A DNA stretch of 64,000 nucleotides from contig NC_079878.1 in assembly GCF_029227915.1 (NCBI RefSeq), forward strand, positions 33,073,501 through 33,137,500. The letters run 5' to 3'. Positions 27,901-40,600 of this stretch are shown here, in pieces. The translations under genes were made by a program, and so were the position numbers. Position 1 is the stretch's first letter. Every line of letters starts with the position of its first letter. The notes under the pieces are model-generated. The model was not told the origin of the DNA and did no database searches. It saw only the letters and a list, made by a program, of their open reading frames with translations. The stretch is from Hydractinia symbiolongicarpus (lineage: Eukaryota; Cnidaria; Hydrozoa; Anthoathecata; Hydractiniidae).

Positions 27901-30900
27901 ACTCCCTGGGTACTTTCTTTTTATACTTTTGACTATACGGGCCAAGCCCGGGATTTACGGGAAATCGCGGGTTTTCGTTTGCCGGCGATTAAACTTCTTT
28001 TATTCAGCGTCTCATCAAAAATGAAAACATTTTTAAAAACTACAAGTCTTATGTGTTTTAGTGGTGAAAAACTAATTTAAAAAATCGTTCTGGAAATGAG
28101 TTTACTCCCTGGGTACTTTCTTTGTATACTTTTGACTATACGGGCCAAGCCCGGGATTTACGGGAAATCGCGGGTTTTCGTTTGCCGGCGATTAAACTTC
28201 TTTTATTCAGCGTCTCATCAAAAATGAAAACATTTTTGAAAACTACAAGTCTCATGCGTTTTAGTGGTGAAAAAATAATTTAAAAAATCGTTCGGGAAAT
28301 GAGTTTTCTCCATGGGTACTTTCTTTGTATACTTTTGACTATATGGGCCGAGTCCGGGATTTGCGGGAAATCGCGGATTTTCGTTCGCCGGCGATTAAAC
28401 TTCTTTTATTCAGCGTCCCATCAAATATGAAAATATTTTTGAAAACTACAAGTCTCATGCGTTTAGTGGTAAAAAAATAATATAAAAAATCGTTCAGGAA
28501 ATGAGTTTACTCCCTGGGTACTTTTTTTGTATACTTTTGACTATACGGGCCAAGCCCGGGATTTACGGGAAATCGCAGGTTTTCGTTTGCCGGCGATTAA
28601 ACTGCTTTTGTTCAGCGTCTCATCAAAAATGAAAACATTTTTGAAAACTACAAGTCTCCTGCGTTTTAGTGGTGAAAAAATAATTTAAAAAATCGTTCGG
28701 GAAATGAGTTTACTCCCTGGGTACTTTCTTTGTATACTTTTGACTATACGGGTCAAGCCGGGATTCACGGGAAATCGCGGGATTTCGTTTGCCGGCGATT
28801 AAACTTCTTTTATTCAGCGTCTGATCAAAAATGAAAACATTTTTGCAAACTACAAGTCTCATGCGTTTTAGTGGTGAAAAAATAATTTAAAAAATCGTTA
28901 GGGAAATGAGTTTACTCCCTGGGTACTTTCTTTGTATACTTTTGACTATACGGGCCAAGCCCGGGATTTACGGGAAATCGCGGGTTTTCGTTTGCCGGCG
29001 ATTAAACTTCTTTTATTCAGCGTCTCATCAAAAATGAAAACATTTTTAAAAACTACAAGTCTTATGTGTTTTAGTGGTGAAAAACTAATTTAAAAAATCG
29101 TTCTGGAAATGAGTTTACTCCCTGGGTACTTTCTTTGTATACTTTTGACTATACGGGCCGAGTCCGGGATTTACGGGAAATCGCGGATTTTCGTTTGCCG
29201 GCGATTAAACTTCTTTTATTCAGCGTCCCATCAAATATGAAAATATTTTTGAAAACTACAAGTCTCATGCGTTTAGTGGTAAAAAATAATATAAAAAATC
29301 GTTCGGGAAATGAGTTTACTCCCTGGGTACTTTCTTTGTATACTTTTGACTATACGGGCCGAGTCCGGGATTTACGGGAAATCGCGGATTTTCGTTTGCC
29401 GGCGATTAAACTTCTTTTATTCAGCGTCCCATCAAATATGAAAATATTTTTGAAAACTACAAGTCTCATGCGTTTAGTGGTAAAAAAATAATATAAAAAA
29501 TCGTTCGGGAAATGAGTTTACTCCCTGGGTACTTCCTTTGTATACTTTTGACTATACGGGCCAAGCCAATGATTTACGGGAAATGGCGGGTTTTCGTTTG
29601 CCGGCGATTAAACTTCTTTTATTCAGCGTCTCATCAAAAATAAAAACATTTTTAAAAACTACAAGTCTTATGCGTTTTGTGGTGAAAAAATAATTTAAAA
29701 AATCGTTCTGGAAATGAGTTTACTCACAGGGTACTTTCTTTGTATACATGCGACTATACGTGCAAAGCCCGGGATTTACGGGAAATCGCGGGTTTTCGTT
29801 TGCCGGCGATTAAACTGCTTTTATTCCGCGTCTCATCAAAAATGAAAACATTCTTGAAAACTACAAGTCTCATGCGTTTAGTGGTGAAAAAATAATATAA
29901 AAAATCGTTCGGGAAATGAGTTTACTCCCTGGGTACTTCCTTTGTATACTTTTGACTATACGGGCCAAGCCCAGGATTTACGGGAAATGGCGGGTTTTCG
30001 TTTGCCGGCGATTAAACTGCTTTTATTCAGCGTCTCATCAAAAATGAAAACATTTTTAAAAACTACAAGTCTCATGCGTTTTAGTGGTGAAAAAGTAATT
30101 TAAAAAATCGTTCGGGAAATGAGTTTACTCCCTGGGTACTTTCTTTGTATACTTTTGACTATACGGGCCAAGCCCGGGATTTACGGGAAATCGCGGGTTT
30201 TCGTTTGCCGGCGATTAAACTTCTTTTATTCAGCGTCTCATCAAAAATGAAAACATTTTTGAAAACTACAAGTCTCGTGCGTTTTAGTGGTGAAAAAATA
30301 ATTTAAAAAATCGTTCGGGAAATGAGTTTACTCCCTGGGTACTTTCTTTGTATACTTTTGACTATATGGGCCGAGTCCGGGATTTACGGGAAATCGCGGA
30401 TTTTCGTTCGCCGGCGATTAAACTTCTTTTATTCAGCGTCCCATCAAATATGAAAATATTTTTAAAAACTACAAGTCTCATGCGTTTAGTGGTAAAAAAA
30501 TAATATAAAAAATCGTTCGGGAAATGAGTTTACTCCCTGGGTACTTTCTTTGTATACTTTTGACTATACGGGCCAAGCCCGGGATTTACGGGAAATCGCA
30601 GGTTTTCGTTTGCCGGCGATTAAACTGCTTTTGTTCAGCGTCTCATCAAAAAGAAAACATTTTTGAAAACTACAAGTCTCATGCGTTTTAGTGGTGAAAA
30701 AATAATTTAAAAAATCTTTCGGGGAATGAGTTTACTCCCTGGGTACTTTCTTTGTATACTTTTGACTATACGGGCCAAGCCGGGATTTACGGGAAATCGC
30801 GGGTTTTCGTTTGCCGGCGATTAAACTTCTTTTATTCAGCGTCTGATCAAAAATGAAAACATTTTTGCAAACTACAAGTCTCATGCGTTTTAGTGGTGAA

Positions 30901-31320
30901 AAAATAATTTAAAAAATCGTTAGGGAAATGAGTTTACTCCCTGGGTACTTTCTTTGTATACTTTTGACTATACGGGCCAAGCCCGGGATTTACTGGAAAT
31001 CGCGGGTTTTCGTTTGCCGGCGATTAAACTTCTTTTATTCAGCGTCTCATCAAAAATGAAAACATTTTTAAAAACTACAAGTCTTATGTGTTTTAGTGGT
31101 GAAAAACTAATTTAAAAAATCGTTCTGGAAATGAATTTACTCCCTGGGTACTTTCTTTGTATACTTTTGACTATACGGGCCGAGTCCGGGATTTACGGGA
31201 AATCGCGGATTTTCGTTTGCCGGCGATTAAACTTCTTTTATTCAGCGTCCCATCAAATATGAAAATATTTTTGAAAACTACAAGTCTCATGCGTTTAGTG
31301 GTAAAAAAATAATATAAAAA
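18988..31320 (+). repeat. Array domain 3: five-monomer higher-order repeat, about 1,013 bp
   Basis: No gene is present. Diagnostic marks recur at multiples of five monomers. CGTTCGCCGG lies at 20888, 21901, 22914 (1,013-bp steps), then 23522, 25548, 26357, 28382 and 30405 (three-, ten-, four-, ten- and ten-monomer steps). CTTATGTGTTTTAGTGG lies at 25011, 27036, 28048, 29061 and 31083 (2,025; 1,012; 1,013; 2,022). The later unit order is B with TATATGGGCC and CGTTCGCC; A with CTGCTTTTGTTCAGCG and CTCCTGCG; a GCAAAC/CGTTAGGG monomer; the TGTGTTTT/AAAACTAATT monomer; then B or A. Confidence 0.86.
20848..23000 (+). repeat. Early form of the five-monomer unit
   Basis: Two full units and the start of a third can be followed from TATATGGGCCGAGTCCG at about 20848, 21861 and 22874. 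Order is B with CGTTCGCC; A with ATTTATGGGAAATCGCAGG and TTTTGTTCAGCG; B with CATCACATATG and GTTTAGAGG (21333 and 22346); an A form with GAGTCCAGGATTT, GGCAATTAAAC and AAAAAGTAATTT; then plain A. The previous CGCG-marked copy is 1,622 bp upstream (eight monomers), because three extra monomers lie at about 20.2-20.8 kb. Confidence 0.82.
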
Positions 31321-34300
31321 ATCGTTCGGGAAATGAGTTTACTCCCTGGGTACTTCCTTTGTATACTTTTGACTATACGGGCCAAGCCAAGGATTTACGG
31401 GAAATGGCGGGTTTTCGTTTGCCGGCGATTAAACTTCTTTTATTCAGCGTCTCATCAAAAATGAAAACATTTTTAAAAACTACAAGTCTTATGCGTTTTG
31501 TGGTGAAAAAATAATTTAAAAAATCGTTCTGGAAATGAGTTTACTCACAGGGTACTTTCTTTGTATACATGCGACTATACGTGCCAAGCCCGGGATTTAC
31601 GGGAAATCGCGGGTTTTCGTTTGCCGGCGATTAAACTGCTTTTATTCCGCGTCTCATCAAAAATGAAAACATTCTTGAAAACTACAAGTCTCATGCGTTT
31701 AGTGGTAAAAAAATAATATAAAAAATCGTTCAGGAAATGAGTTTACTCCCTGGGTACTTCCTTTGTATACTTTTGACTATACGGGCCAAGCCCAGGATTT
31801 ACTGGAAATGGCGGGTTTTCGTTTGCCGGCGATTAAACTTCTTTTATTCAGCGTCTCATCAAAAATGAAAACATTTTTAAAAACTACAAGTCTTATGCGT
31901 TTTAGTGGTGAAAAAATAATTTAAAAAATCGTCCTGGAAATGAGTTTACCCACAGGGTACTTTATTTGTATACATGCGACTATACGTGCCAAGCCCGGGA
32001 TTTACGGGAAATCGCGGGTTTTCGTTTGCCGGCAATTAAACTGCTTTTATTCCGCGTCTCATCAAAAATGAAAACATTTTTGAAAACTACAAGTCTTATG
32101 CGTTTTGTGGTGAAAAAATAATTTAAAAAATCGTTCTGGAAATGAGTTTACTCACAGGGTACTTTCTTTGTATACATGCGACTATACGTGCCAAGCCCGG
32201 GATTTACGGGAAATCGCGGGTTTTCGTTTGCCGGCGATTAAACTGCTTTTATTCCGCGTCTCATCAAAAATGAAAACATTCTTGAAAACTACAAGTCTCA
32301 TGCGTTTAGTGGTAAAAAAATAATATAAAAAATCGTTCAGGAAATGAGTTTACTCCCTGGGTACTTCCTTTGTATACTTTTGACTATACGGGCCAAGCCC
32401 AGGATTTACTGGAAATGGCGGGTTTTCGTTTGCCGGCGATTAAACTTCTTTTATTCAGCGTCTCATCAAAAATGAAAACATTTTTAAAAACTACAAGTCT
32501 TATGCGTTTTAGTGGTGAAAAAATAATTTAAAAAATCGTCCTGGAAATGAGTTTACCCACAGGGTACTTTATTTGTATACATGCGACTATACGTGCCAAG
32601 CCCGGGATTTACGGGAAATCGCGGGTTTTCGTTTGCCGGCAATTAAACTGCTTTTATTCCGCGTCTCATCAAAAATGAAAACATTCTTGAAAACTACAAG
32701 TCTCATGCCTTTTAGTGGTGAAAAAATAATTTAAAAAAAATCGTTCGGGAAATGAGTTTACTCCCTTTGTACTTTCTTTGTATACTTTTGACTATACGGG
32801 CCGAGTCCGGGATTTACGGGAAATCGCGGATTTTCGTTTGCCGGCAATTAAACTGCTTTTATTCCGCGTCTCATCAAAAATGAAAACATTCTTGAAAACT
32901 ACAAGTCTCATGCGTTTTAGTGGTGAAAAAATAATTTAAAAAATCGTTCGGGAAATGAGCTTACTCCCTGGGTACTTTCTTTGTATACTTTTGACTATAC
33001 GGGCCGAGTCCAGAATTTACGGGAAATCGCAGGTTTTCGTTTGCCGGCGATTATACTTCTTTTATTCAGCGTCTCATCAAAAATGTAAACATTTTTAAAA
33101 ACTACAAGTCTCATGCGTTTTAGTGGTGAAAAAGTAATTTAAAAAATCGTTTGGGAAATGAGTTTACTCCCTGGGTACTTTCTTTGTATACTTTTGACTA
33201 TACGGGCCAAGCCCGGGATTTACGAAAAATCGCGGGTTTTCGTTTGCCGGCGATTAAACTTCTTTTATTCAGCGTCTCATCAAAAATGAAAACATTTTTG
33301 AAAACTACAAGTCTCATGCGTTTTAGTGGTGAAAAAATAATTTAAAAAATCGTTCGGGAAATGAGTTTACTCCCTGGGTAATTTCTTTGTATACTTTTGA
33401 CTATACGGGCCGAGTCCGGGATTTAGGGAAATCGCAGGTTTTCGTTTGCCAGCGATTAAACTACTTTTATTCAGCGTCTCATCAATAATGAAAACATTTT
33501 TGCAAACTACAAGTCTCATGCGTTTTAATGGTGAAAAAATAATTTAAAAAATCGTTCGGGAAATGTGTTTACTCCCTGGGTATTTTCTTTGTATACTTTT
33601 GACTATTCGGGCCAAGCCGAGATTTACGGGAAATCGCGGGTTTTCGTTTGCCGGCGATTAAACTTCTTTTATTCAGCGTCTCATCAAAAATGAAAACATT
33701 TTTAAAAACTACAAGTCTCATGGGCTTTAGTGGTGAAAAAATAATTTAAAAAATCGTTCTGGAAATGAGTTTACTCACAGGGTACTTTCTTTGTATACAT
33801 TCGACTATACGTGCCAAGCCCGGGGTTTACAGGAAATCGCGGGTTTTCGTTTGCCGGCGATTGAACTTCTTTTATTCCGCGTCTCATCAAAAATGAAAAC
33901 ATTTTTAAAAACTACAAGTCTTATGCGTTTTAATGGTGAAAAAATAATTTAAAAAATCGTTCTGTAAATGAGTTTACTCACAGGGTACTTTCTTTGTAAA
34001 CATTCGACTATACGGGCCAAGCCCCGGATTTACGGGAAAACGCGGGATTTCGTTTGCCGGCGATTAAACCTCTTTCATTAAGCGTCTCATCAAAAATGAA
34101 AACATTTTTGAAAACTACAAGTCTCATGCGTTTTAGTGGTGAAAAAATAATTTAAAAAATCGTTCGGGAAATGTGTTTACTCCCTGGGTACTTTCTTTGT
34201 ATACTTTTGACTATACGGGCCAAGCCGGGATTTACGGGAAATCGCGGGTTTTCGTTTCCCGGCGATTTAACTTTTTTTATTCAGCGTCTCATCAAAAATA

Positions 34301-36655
34301 AAAACATTTTTAAAAACTACAAGTCTTATGGGCTTTAGTGGTGAAAAAATAATTTAAAAAATCGTTCTGGAAATGAGTTTACTCACAGGGTACTTTCTTT
34401 GTATACATTCGACTATACGTGCCAAGCCCGGGATTTACGGGAAATCGCGGGTTTTCGTTTGCCGGCGATTGAACTTCTTTTATTCAGCGTCTCATCAAAA
34501 ATGAAAAATTTTTTGAAAACTACAAGTCTCATGCGGTTTAGTGGTGAAAAAAAAATTTAAAAAATCGTTCGGGAAATGAGTTTACTCCCTGGGTACTTTC
34601 TTTGTATACATTCGACTATACGGGCCAAGCCCCGGATTTACGGGAAAACGCAGGATTTCGTTTGCCGGCGATTAAACCTCTTTTATTCAGCGTCTCATCA
34701 AAAATGAAAACATTTTTATAAACTACAAGTCTTATGCGTTTTAGTGGTGAAAAAATAATTTAAAAAATCGTTCTGGAAATGAGTTTACCCACAGGGTACT
34801 TTCTTTGTATACATGCAACTATACGTGCCAAGCCCGGGATTTACGGGAAATCGCGGGTTTTCGTTTGCCGGCAATTAAACTGCTTTTATTCCGCGTCTCA
34901 TCAAAAATGAAAACATTCTTGAAAACTACAAGTCTCATGCGTTTTAGTGGTGAAAAAATAATTTAAAAAATCGTTCGGGAAATGAGTTTACTCCCTGGGT
35001 ACTTTCTTTGTATACTTTTGACTATACGGGCCGAGTCCGGGATTTACGGGAAATCGCGGATTTTCGTTTGCCGGCGATTAAACTTCTTTTATTCAGCGTC
35101 CCATCAAATATGAAAATATTTTTGAAAACTACAAGTCTCATGCGTTTAGTGGTAAAAAAATAATATAAAAAATCGTTCGGGAAATGAGTTTACTCCCTGG
35201 GTACTTTCTTTGTATACTTTTGACTATACGGGCCGAGTCCAGAATTTACGGGAAATCGCAGGTTTTCGTTTGCCGGCGATTATACTTCTTTTATTCAGCG
35301 TCTCATCAAAAATGTAAACATTTTTAAAAACTACAAGTCTCATGCGTTTAGTGGTAAAAAAATAATATAAAAAATCGTTCAGGAAATGAGTTTACTCCCT
35401 GGGTACTTCCTTTGTATACTTTTGACTATACGGGCCAAGCCCAGGATTTACGGGAAATGGCGGGTTTTCGTTTGCCGGCGATTAAACTTCTTTTATTCAG
35501 CGTCTCATCAAAAATGAAAACATTTTTAAAAACTACAAGTCTTATGCGTTTTAGTGGTGAAAAAATAATTTAAAAAATCGTCCTGGAAATGAGTTTACCC
35601 ACAGGGTACTTTATTTGTATACATGCGACTATACGTGCCAAGCCCGGGATTTACGGGAAATCGCGGATTTTCGTTTGCCGGCAATTAAACTGCTTTTATT
35701 CCGCGTCTCATCAAAAATGAAAACATTCTTGAAAACTACAAGTCTCATGCGTTTTAGTGGTGAAAAAATAATTTAAAAAATCGTTTGGGAAATGAGTTTA
35801 CTCCCTGGGTACTTTCTTTGTATACTTTTGACTATACGGGCCGAGTCCAGAATTTACGGGAAATCGCAGGTTTTCGTTTGCCGGCGATTAAACTTCTTTT
35901 ATTCAGCGTCTCATCAAAAATGAAAACATTTTTGAAAACTACAAGTCTCATGCGTTTTAGTGGTGAAAAAATAATTTAAAAAATCGTTCGGGAAATGAGT
36001 TTACTCCCTGGGTAATTTCTTTGTATACTTTTGACTATACGGGCCGAGTCCGGGATTTAGGGAAATCGCAGGTTTTCGTTTGCCAGCGATTAAACTACTT
36101 TTATTCAGCGTCTCATCAATAATGAAAACATTTTTGCAAACTACAAGTCTCATGCGTTTTAGTGGTGAAAAAATAATTTAAAAAATCGTTCGGGAAATGT
36201 GTTTACTCCCTGGGTACTTTCTTTGTATACTTTTGACTATGCGGGCCAAGCCGAGATTTACGGGAAATCGCGGGTTTTCGTTTGCCGGCGATTAAACTTC
36301 TTTTATTCAGCGTCTCATCAAAAATGAAAACATTTTTAAAAACTACAAGTCTCATGGGCTTTAGTGGTGAAAAAATAATTTAAAAAATCGTTCTGGAAAT
36401 GAGTTTACTCACAGGGTACTTTCTTTGTATACATTCGACTACACGTGCCAAGCCCGGGGTTTACAGGAAATCGCGGGTTTTCGTTTGCCGGCGATTGAAC
36501 TTCTTTTATTCCGCGTCTCATCAAAATTGAAAACATTTTTAAAAACTACAAGTCTTATGCGTTTTAATGGTGAAAAAATAATTTAAAAAATCGTTCTGTA
36601 AATGAGTTTACTCACAGGGTACTTTCTTTGTAAACATTCGACTATACGGGCCAAG
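31320..36655 (+). repeat. Array domain 4: mosaic of CCGCG / ATGCGAC / GTAAACATT monomers
   Basis: All satellite, no gene. New marks enter here: TACATGCGACTATACGTGCC, TTTATTCCGCGTCTC, ACATTCTTGAAAAC, AATGTAAACATTTTTA, GGCAATTAAACTGC, ATTTAGGGAAATCGCAGG with TTTGCCAGCG, and near the right end GGGAAAACGCGGGATTTCG with TCTTTCATTAAGCG. Few repeats longer than 13 monomers are visible, so this is a boundary zone between the five-monomer HOR and the large duplication. One monomer (32552-32756) is unusually long at 205 bp from extra A's in the A-tract. Confidence 0.83.
31490..32685 (+). repeat. Three-monomer tandem duplication (shift 607 bp)
   Basis: About 31490-32078 matches about 32097-32685. Marks are GCGTTTTGTGGTG (G at 31500 and 32107), ATGCGACTATACG, AATCGTTCAGGAAATG, TTTACTGGAAATGGCGGG, AATCGTCCTGG and TTTACCCACAGGG. 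The copies part at ACATTTTTG against ACATTCTTG. A related stretch recurs near 35.36-35.75 kb. Confidence 0.85.
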
Positions 36656-37114
36656 CCCCGGATTTACGGGAAAACGCGGGATTTCGTTTGCCGGCGATTA
36701 AACCTCTTTCATTAAGCGTCTCATCAAAAATGAAAACATTTTTGAAAACTACAAGTCTCATGCGTTTTAGTGGTGAAAAAATAATTTAAAAAATCGTTCG
36801 GGAAATGTGTTTACTCCCTGGGTACTTTCTTTGTATACTTTTGACTATACGGGCCAAGCCGGGATTTACGGGAAATCGCGGGTTTTCGTTTGCCGGCGAT
36901 TTAACTTTTTTTATTCAGCGTCTCATCAAAAATAAAAACATTTTTAAAAACTACAAGTCTTATGGGCTTTAGTGGTGAAAAAATAATTTAAAAAATCGTT
37001 CTGGAAATGAGTTTACTCACAGGGTACTTTCTTTGTAAACATTCGATTATACGTGCCAAGCCCGGGATTTACGGGAAATCGCGGGTTTTCGTTTGCCGGC
37101 GATTGAACTTCTTT
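33350..37114 (+). repeat. Thirteen-monomer duplication (shift 2,634 bp)
   Basis: About 33350-34480 matches about 35984-37114. Shared marks are TGGGTAATTTCTTTG (33380 and 36014), CATCAATAATG, CCAAGCCGAGATTT, CATGGGCTTTAG, GGGGTTTACAGG, TCTGTAAATGAG with GTAAACATTCG, and AAATGTGTTTACTCC (34171 and 36805). The right end enters the seven-monomer unit. Confidence 0.84.
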
Positions 37115-37214
37115 TATTCAGCGTCTCATCAAAAATGAAAACATTTTTGAAAACTACAAGTCTCATGCGTTTTAGTGGTGAAAATATAATTTAAAAAATC
37201 GTTGTGGAAATGAG

Positions 37215-37417
37215 TTTACTCACAAGGTACTTTCTTTGTATACATTCGACTATACGGGCCAAGCCCGGGATTTACGGGAAATCGCGGGTTTTCGTTTTCC
37301 GGCGATTAAACCTCTTTCATTAAGCGTCTCATCAAAAATGAAAATATTTTTGAAAACTACAAGTCTCATGCGGTTTAGTGGTGAAAAAAAAATTTAAAAA
37401 ATCGTTCGGGAAATGTG
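37215..37417 (+). repeat. Example of subtype E monomer (203 bp)
   Basis: Subtype E is marked by TTTACTCACAAGG, CGTTTTCCGGCGATTAAACC, CTCTTTCATTAAGCG and, at the 3' part, GAAAAAAAAATTTAAAAAATCG. It has the single C-to-T change in the central dyad (AAAATGAAAATATTTTT) without the second subtype-B change, so it looks like an intermediate state or an independent mutation. It is confined to about 37 kb onward and is a main part of the seven-monomer unit and of the large duplication. Confidence 0.88.
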
Positions 37418-37619
37418 TTTACTCCCTGGGTACTTTCTTTGTATACTTTTGACTATACGGGCCAAGCCGGGATTTACGGGAAATCGCGGGTTTTCGTTTG
37501 CCGGCGATTTACCTTTTTTTATTCAGCGTCTCATCAAAAATAAAAACATTTTTAAAAACTACAAGTCTTATGGGCTTTAGTGGTGAAAAAATAATTTAAA
37601 AAATCGTTCTGGAAATGAG
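37418..37619 (+). repeat. Example of subtype F monomer (202 bp)
   Basis: Subtype F shows CCAAGCCGGGATTT (one C lost from CCCGGG), GGCGATTTAACTTTTTTTATT in most copies (this one has TTTACC), CATCAAAAATAAAAACATTT and ATGGGCTTTAGTGG. The first copy I find is at about 34.2 kb and it is common to about 58 kb. The ATAAAAAC change removes the G of the CAAAAATG arm and so weakens the central dyad in this lineage only. Confidence 0.85.
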
Positions 37620-40600
37620 TTTACTCACAGGGTACTTTCTTTGTAAACATTCGATTATACGTGCCAAGCCCGGGATTTACGGGAAATCGCGGGTTTTCGT
37701 TTGCCGGCGATTGAACTTCTTTTATTCAGCGTCTCATCAAAAATGAAAACATTTTTGAAAACTACAAGTCTCATGCGTTTTAGTGGTGAAAATATAATTT
37801 AAAAAATCGTTGTGGAAATGAGTTTACTCACAAGGTACTTTCTTTGTATACATTCGACTATACGGGCCAAGCCCGGGATTTACGGGAAATCGCGGGTTTT
37901 CGTTTTCCGGCGATTAAACCTCTTTCATTAAGCGTCTCATCAAAAATGAAAATATTTTTGAAAACTACAAGTCTCATGCGGTTTAGTGGTGAAAAAAAAA
38001 TTTAAAAAATCGTTCGGGAAATGAGTTTACTCCCTGGGTACTTTCTTTGTATACATTCGACTATACGGGCCAAGCCCCAGATTTACGGGAAAACGCGGGA
38101 TTTCGTTTGCCGGCGATTAAACCTCTTTCATTAAGCGTCTCATCAAAAATGAAAACATTTTTGAAAACTACAAGTCTCATGCGTTTTAGTGGTGAAAAAA
38201 TAATTTAAAAAATCGTTCGGGAAATGTGTTTACTCCCTGGGTACTTTCTTTGTATACTTTTGACTATACGGGCCAAGCCGGGATTTACGGGAAATCGCGG
38301 GTTTTCGTTTGCCGGCGATTTAACTTTTTTTATTCAGCGTCTCATCAAAAATAAAAACATTTTTAAAAACTACAAGTCTTATGGGCTTTAGTGGTGAAAA
38401 AATAATTTAAAAAATCGTTCTGGAAATGAGTTTACTCACAGGGTACTTTCTTTGTAAACATTCGATTATACGTGCCAAGCCCGGGATTTACGGGAAATCG
38501 CGGGTTTTCGTTTGCCGGCGATTGAACTTCTTTTATTCAGCGTCTCATCAAAAATGAAAACATTTTTGAAAACTACAAGTCTCATGCGTTTTAGTGGTGA
38601 AAATATAATTTAAAAAATCGTTGTGGAAATGAGTTTACTCACAAGGTACTTTCTTTGTATACATTCGACTATACGGGCCAAGCCCGGGATTTACGGGAAA
38701 TCGCGGGTTTTCGTTTTCCGGCGATTAAACCTCTTTCATTAAGCGTCTCATCAAAAATGAAAATATTTTTGAAAACTACAAGTCTCATGCGGTTTAGTGG
38801 TGAAAAAAAAATTTAAAAAATCGTTCGGGAAATGTGTTTACTCCCTGGGTACTTTCTTTGTATACTTTTGACTATACGGGCCAAGCCGGGATTTACGGGA
38901 AATCGCGGGTTTTCGTTTGCCGGCGATTTAACTTTTTTTATTCAGCGTCTCATCAAAAATAAAAACATTTTTAAAAACTACAAGTCTTATGGGCTTTAGT
39001 GGTGAAAAAATAATTTAAAAAATCGTTCTGGAAATGAGTTTACTCACAGGGTACTTTCTTTGTAAACATTCGATTATACGTGCCAAGCCCGGGATTTACG
39101 GGAAATCGCGGGTTTTCGTTTGCCGGCGATTGAACTTCTTTTATTCAGCGTCTCATCAAAAATGAAAACATTTTTGAAAACTACAAGTCTCATGCGTTTT
39201 AGTGGTGAAAATATAATTTAAAAAATCGTTGTGGAAATGAGTTTACTCACAAGGTACTTTCTTTGTATACATTCGACTATACGGGCCAAGCCCGGGATTT
39301 ACGGGAAATCGCGGGTTTTCGTTTTCCGGCGATTAAACCTCTTTCATTAAGCGTCTCATCAAAAATGAAAATATTTTTGAAAACTACAAGTCTCATGCGG
39401 TTTAGTGGTGAAAAAAAAATTTAAAAAATCGTTCGGGAAATGAGTTTACTCCCTGGGTACTTTCTTTGTATACATTCGACTATACGGGCCAAGCCCCAGA
39501 TTTACGGGAAAACGCGGGATTTCATTTGCCGGCGATTAAACCTCTTTTATTCAGCGTCTCATCAAAAATGAAAACATTTTTATAAACTACAAGTCTTATG
39601 CGTTTTAGTGGTGAAAAAATAATTTAAAAAATCGTTCTGGAAATGAGTTTACCCACAGGGTACTTTCTTTGTATACATGCAACTATACGTGCCAAGCCCG
39701 GGATTTACGGGAAATCGCGGGTTTTCGTTTGCCGGCAATTAAACTGCTTTTATTCCGCGTCTCATCAAAAATGAAAACATTCTTGAAAACTACAAGTCTC
39801 ATGCGTTTTAGTGGTGAAAAAATAATTTAAAAAATCGTTCGGGAAATGAGTTTACTCCCTGGGTACTTTCTTTGTATACTTTTGACTATACGGGCCGAGT
39901 CCGGGATTTACGGGAAATCGCGGATTTTCGTTTGCCGGCGATTAAACTTCTTTTATTCAGCGTCCCATCAAATATGAAAATATTTTTGAAAACTACAAGT
40001 CTCATGCGTTTAGTGGTAAAAAAATAATATAAAAAATCGTTCGGGAAATGAGTTTACTCCCTGGGTACTTTCTTTGTATACTTTTGACTATACGGGCCGA
40101 GTCCAGAATTTACGGGAAATCGCAGGTTTTCGTTTGCCGGCGATTATACTTCTTTTATTCAGCGTCTCATCAAAAATGTAAACATTTTTAAAAACTACAA
40201 GTCTCATGCGTTTTAGTGGTGAAAAAGTAATTTAAAAAATCGTTCGGGAAATGAGTTTACTCCCTGGGTACTTTCTTTGTATACTTTTGACTATACGGGC
40301 CAAGCCCGGGATTTACGGGAAATCGCGGGTTTTCGTTTGCCGGCGATTAAACTTCTTTTATTCAGCGTCTCATCAAAAATGAAAACATTTTTGAAAACTA
40401 CAAGTCTCATGCGTTTTAGTGGTGAAAAAATAATTTAAAAAATCGTTCGGGAAATGAGTTTCCTCCCTGGGTACTTTCTTTGTATACTTTTGACTATACG
40501 GGCCGAGTCCGGGGTTTACGGGAAATCGCGGATTTTCGTTTGCCGGCGATTAAACCTCTTTTATTGAGCGTCTCATCAAAAATGAAAACAATTTTTAAAA

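Larger units (their letters stand above)
36655..39545 (+). repeat. Seven-monomer higher-order repeat (1,419 bp, two copies)
   Basis: The mark GTAAACATTCGATTATACG occurs at 37035, 37643, 38454 and 39062, giving steps of 608, 811, 608, i.e. three plus four monomers. Landmarks one unit apart differ by 1,419 bp. The unit runs through monomers with GGGAAAACGCGGGATTTCG, subtype F, the GATTATACG monomer, subtype E, F, the GATTATACG monomer, and E. Matching ends near 39545 where the second copy has CTCTTTTATTCAGCG and TTTTTATAAAC. The only difference I noted inside the second copy near its end is CATTTGCC for CGTTTGCC at about 39523. Confidence 0.86.
34600..40205 (+). repeat. Dispersed duplication of about 740 bp (shift 4,864 bp, 24 monomers)
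   Basis: About 34600-35340 matches about 39464-40205: ACATTTTTATAAACTAC, TTTACCCACAGGG (CCC at 34788 and 39652), TACATGCAACTATACGTGCC, ACATTCTTG, a B monomer, then GAGTCCAGAATTT with GATTATACTTC and AATGTAAACATT. The left copy ends in a B-type tail (GTTTAGTGGTAAAAAAATAATAT) where the right copy has GTTTTAGTGGTGAAAAAGTAATTT, so the left copy looks converted or recombined at that point. Confidence 0.82.

Noticed and set aside
32731-32745. Longer A-run (TTTAAAAAAAATCG) as a regulatory tract
   Set aside because: Found once, in one monomer; a slippage event explains it.
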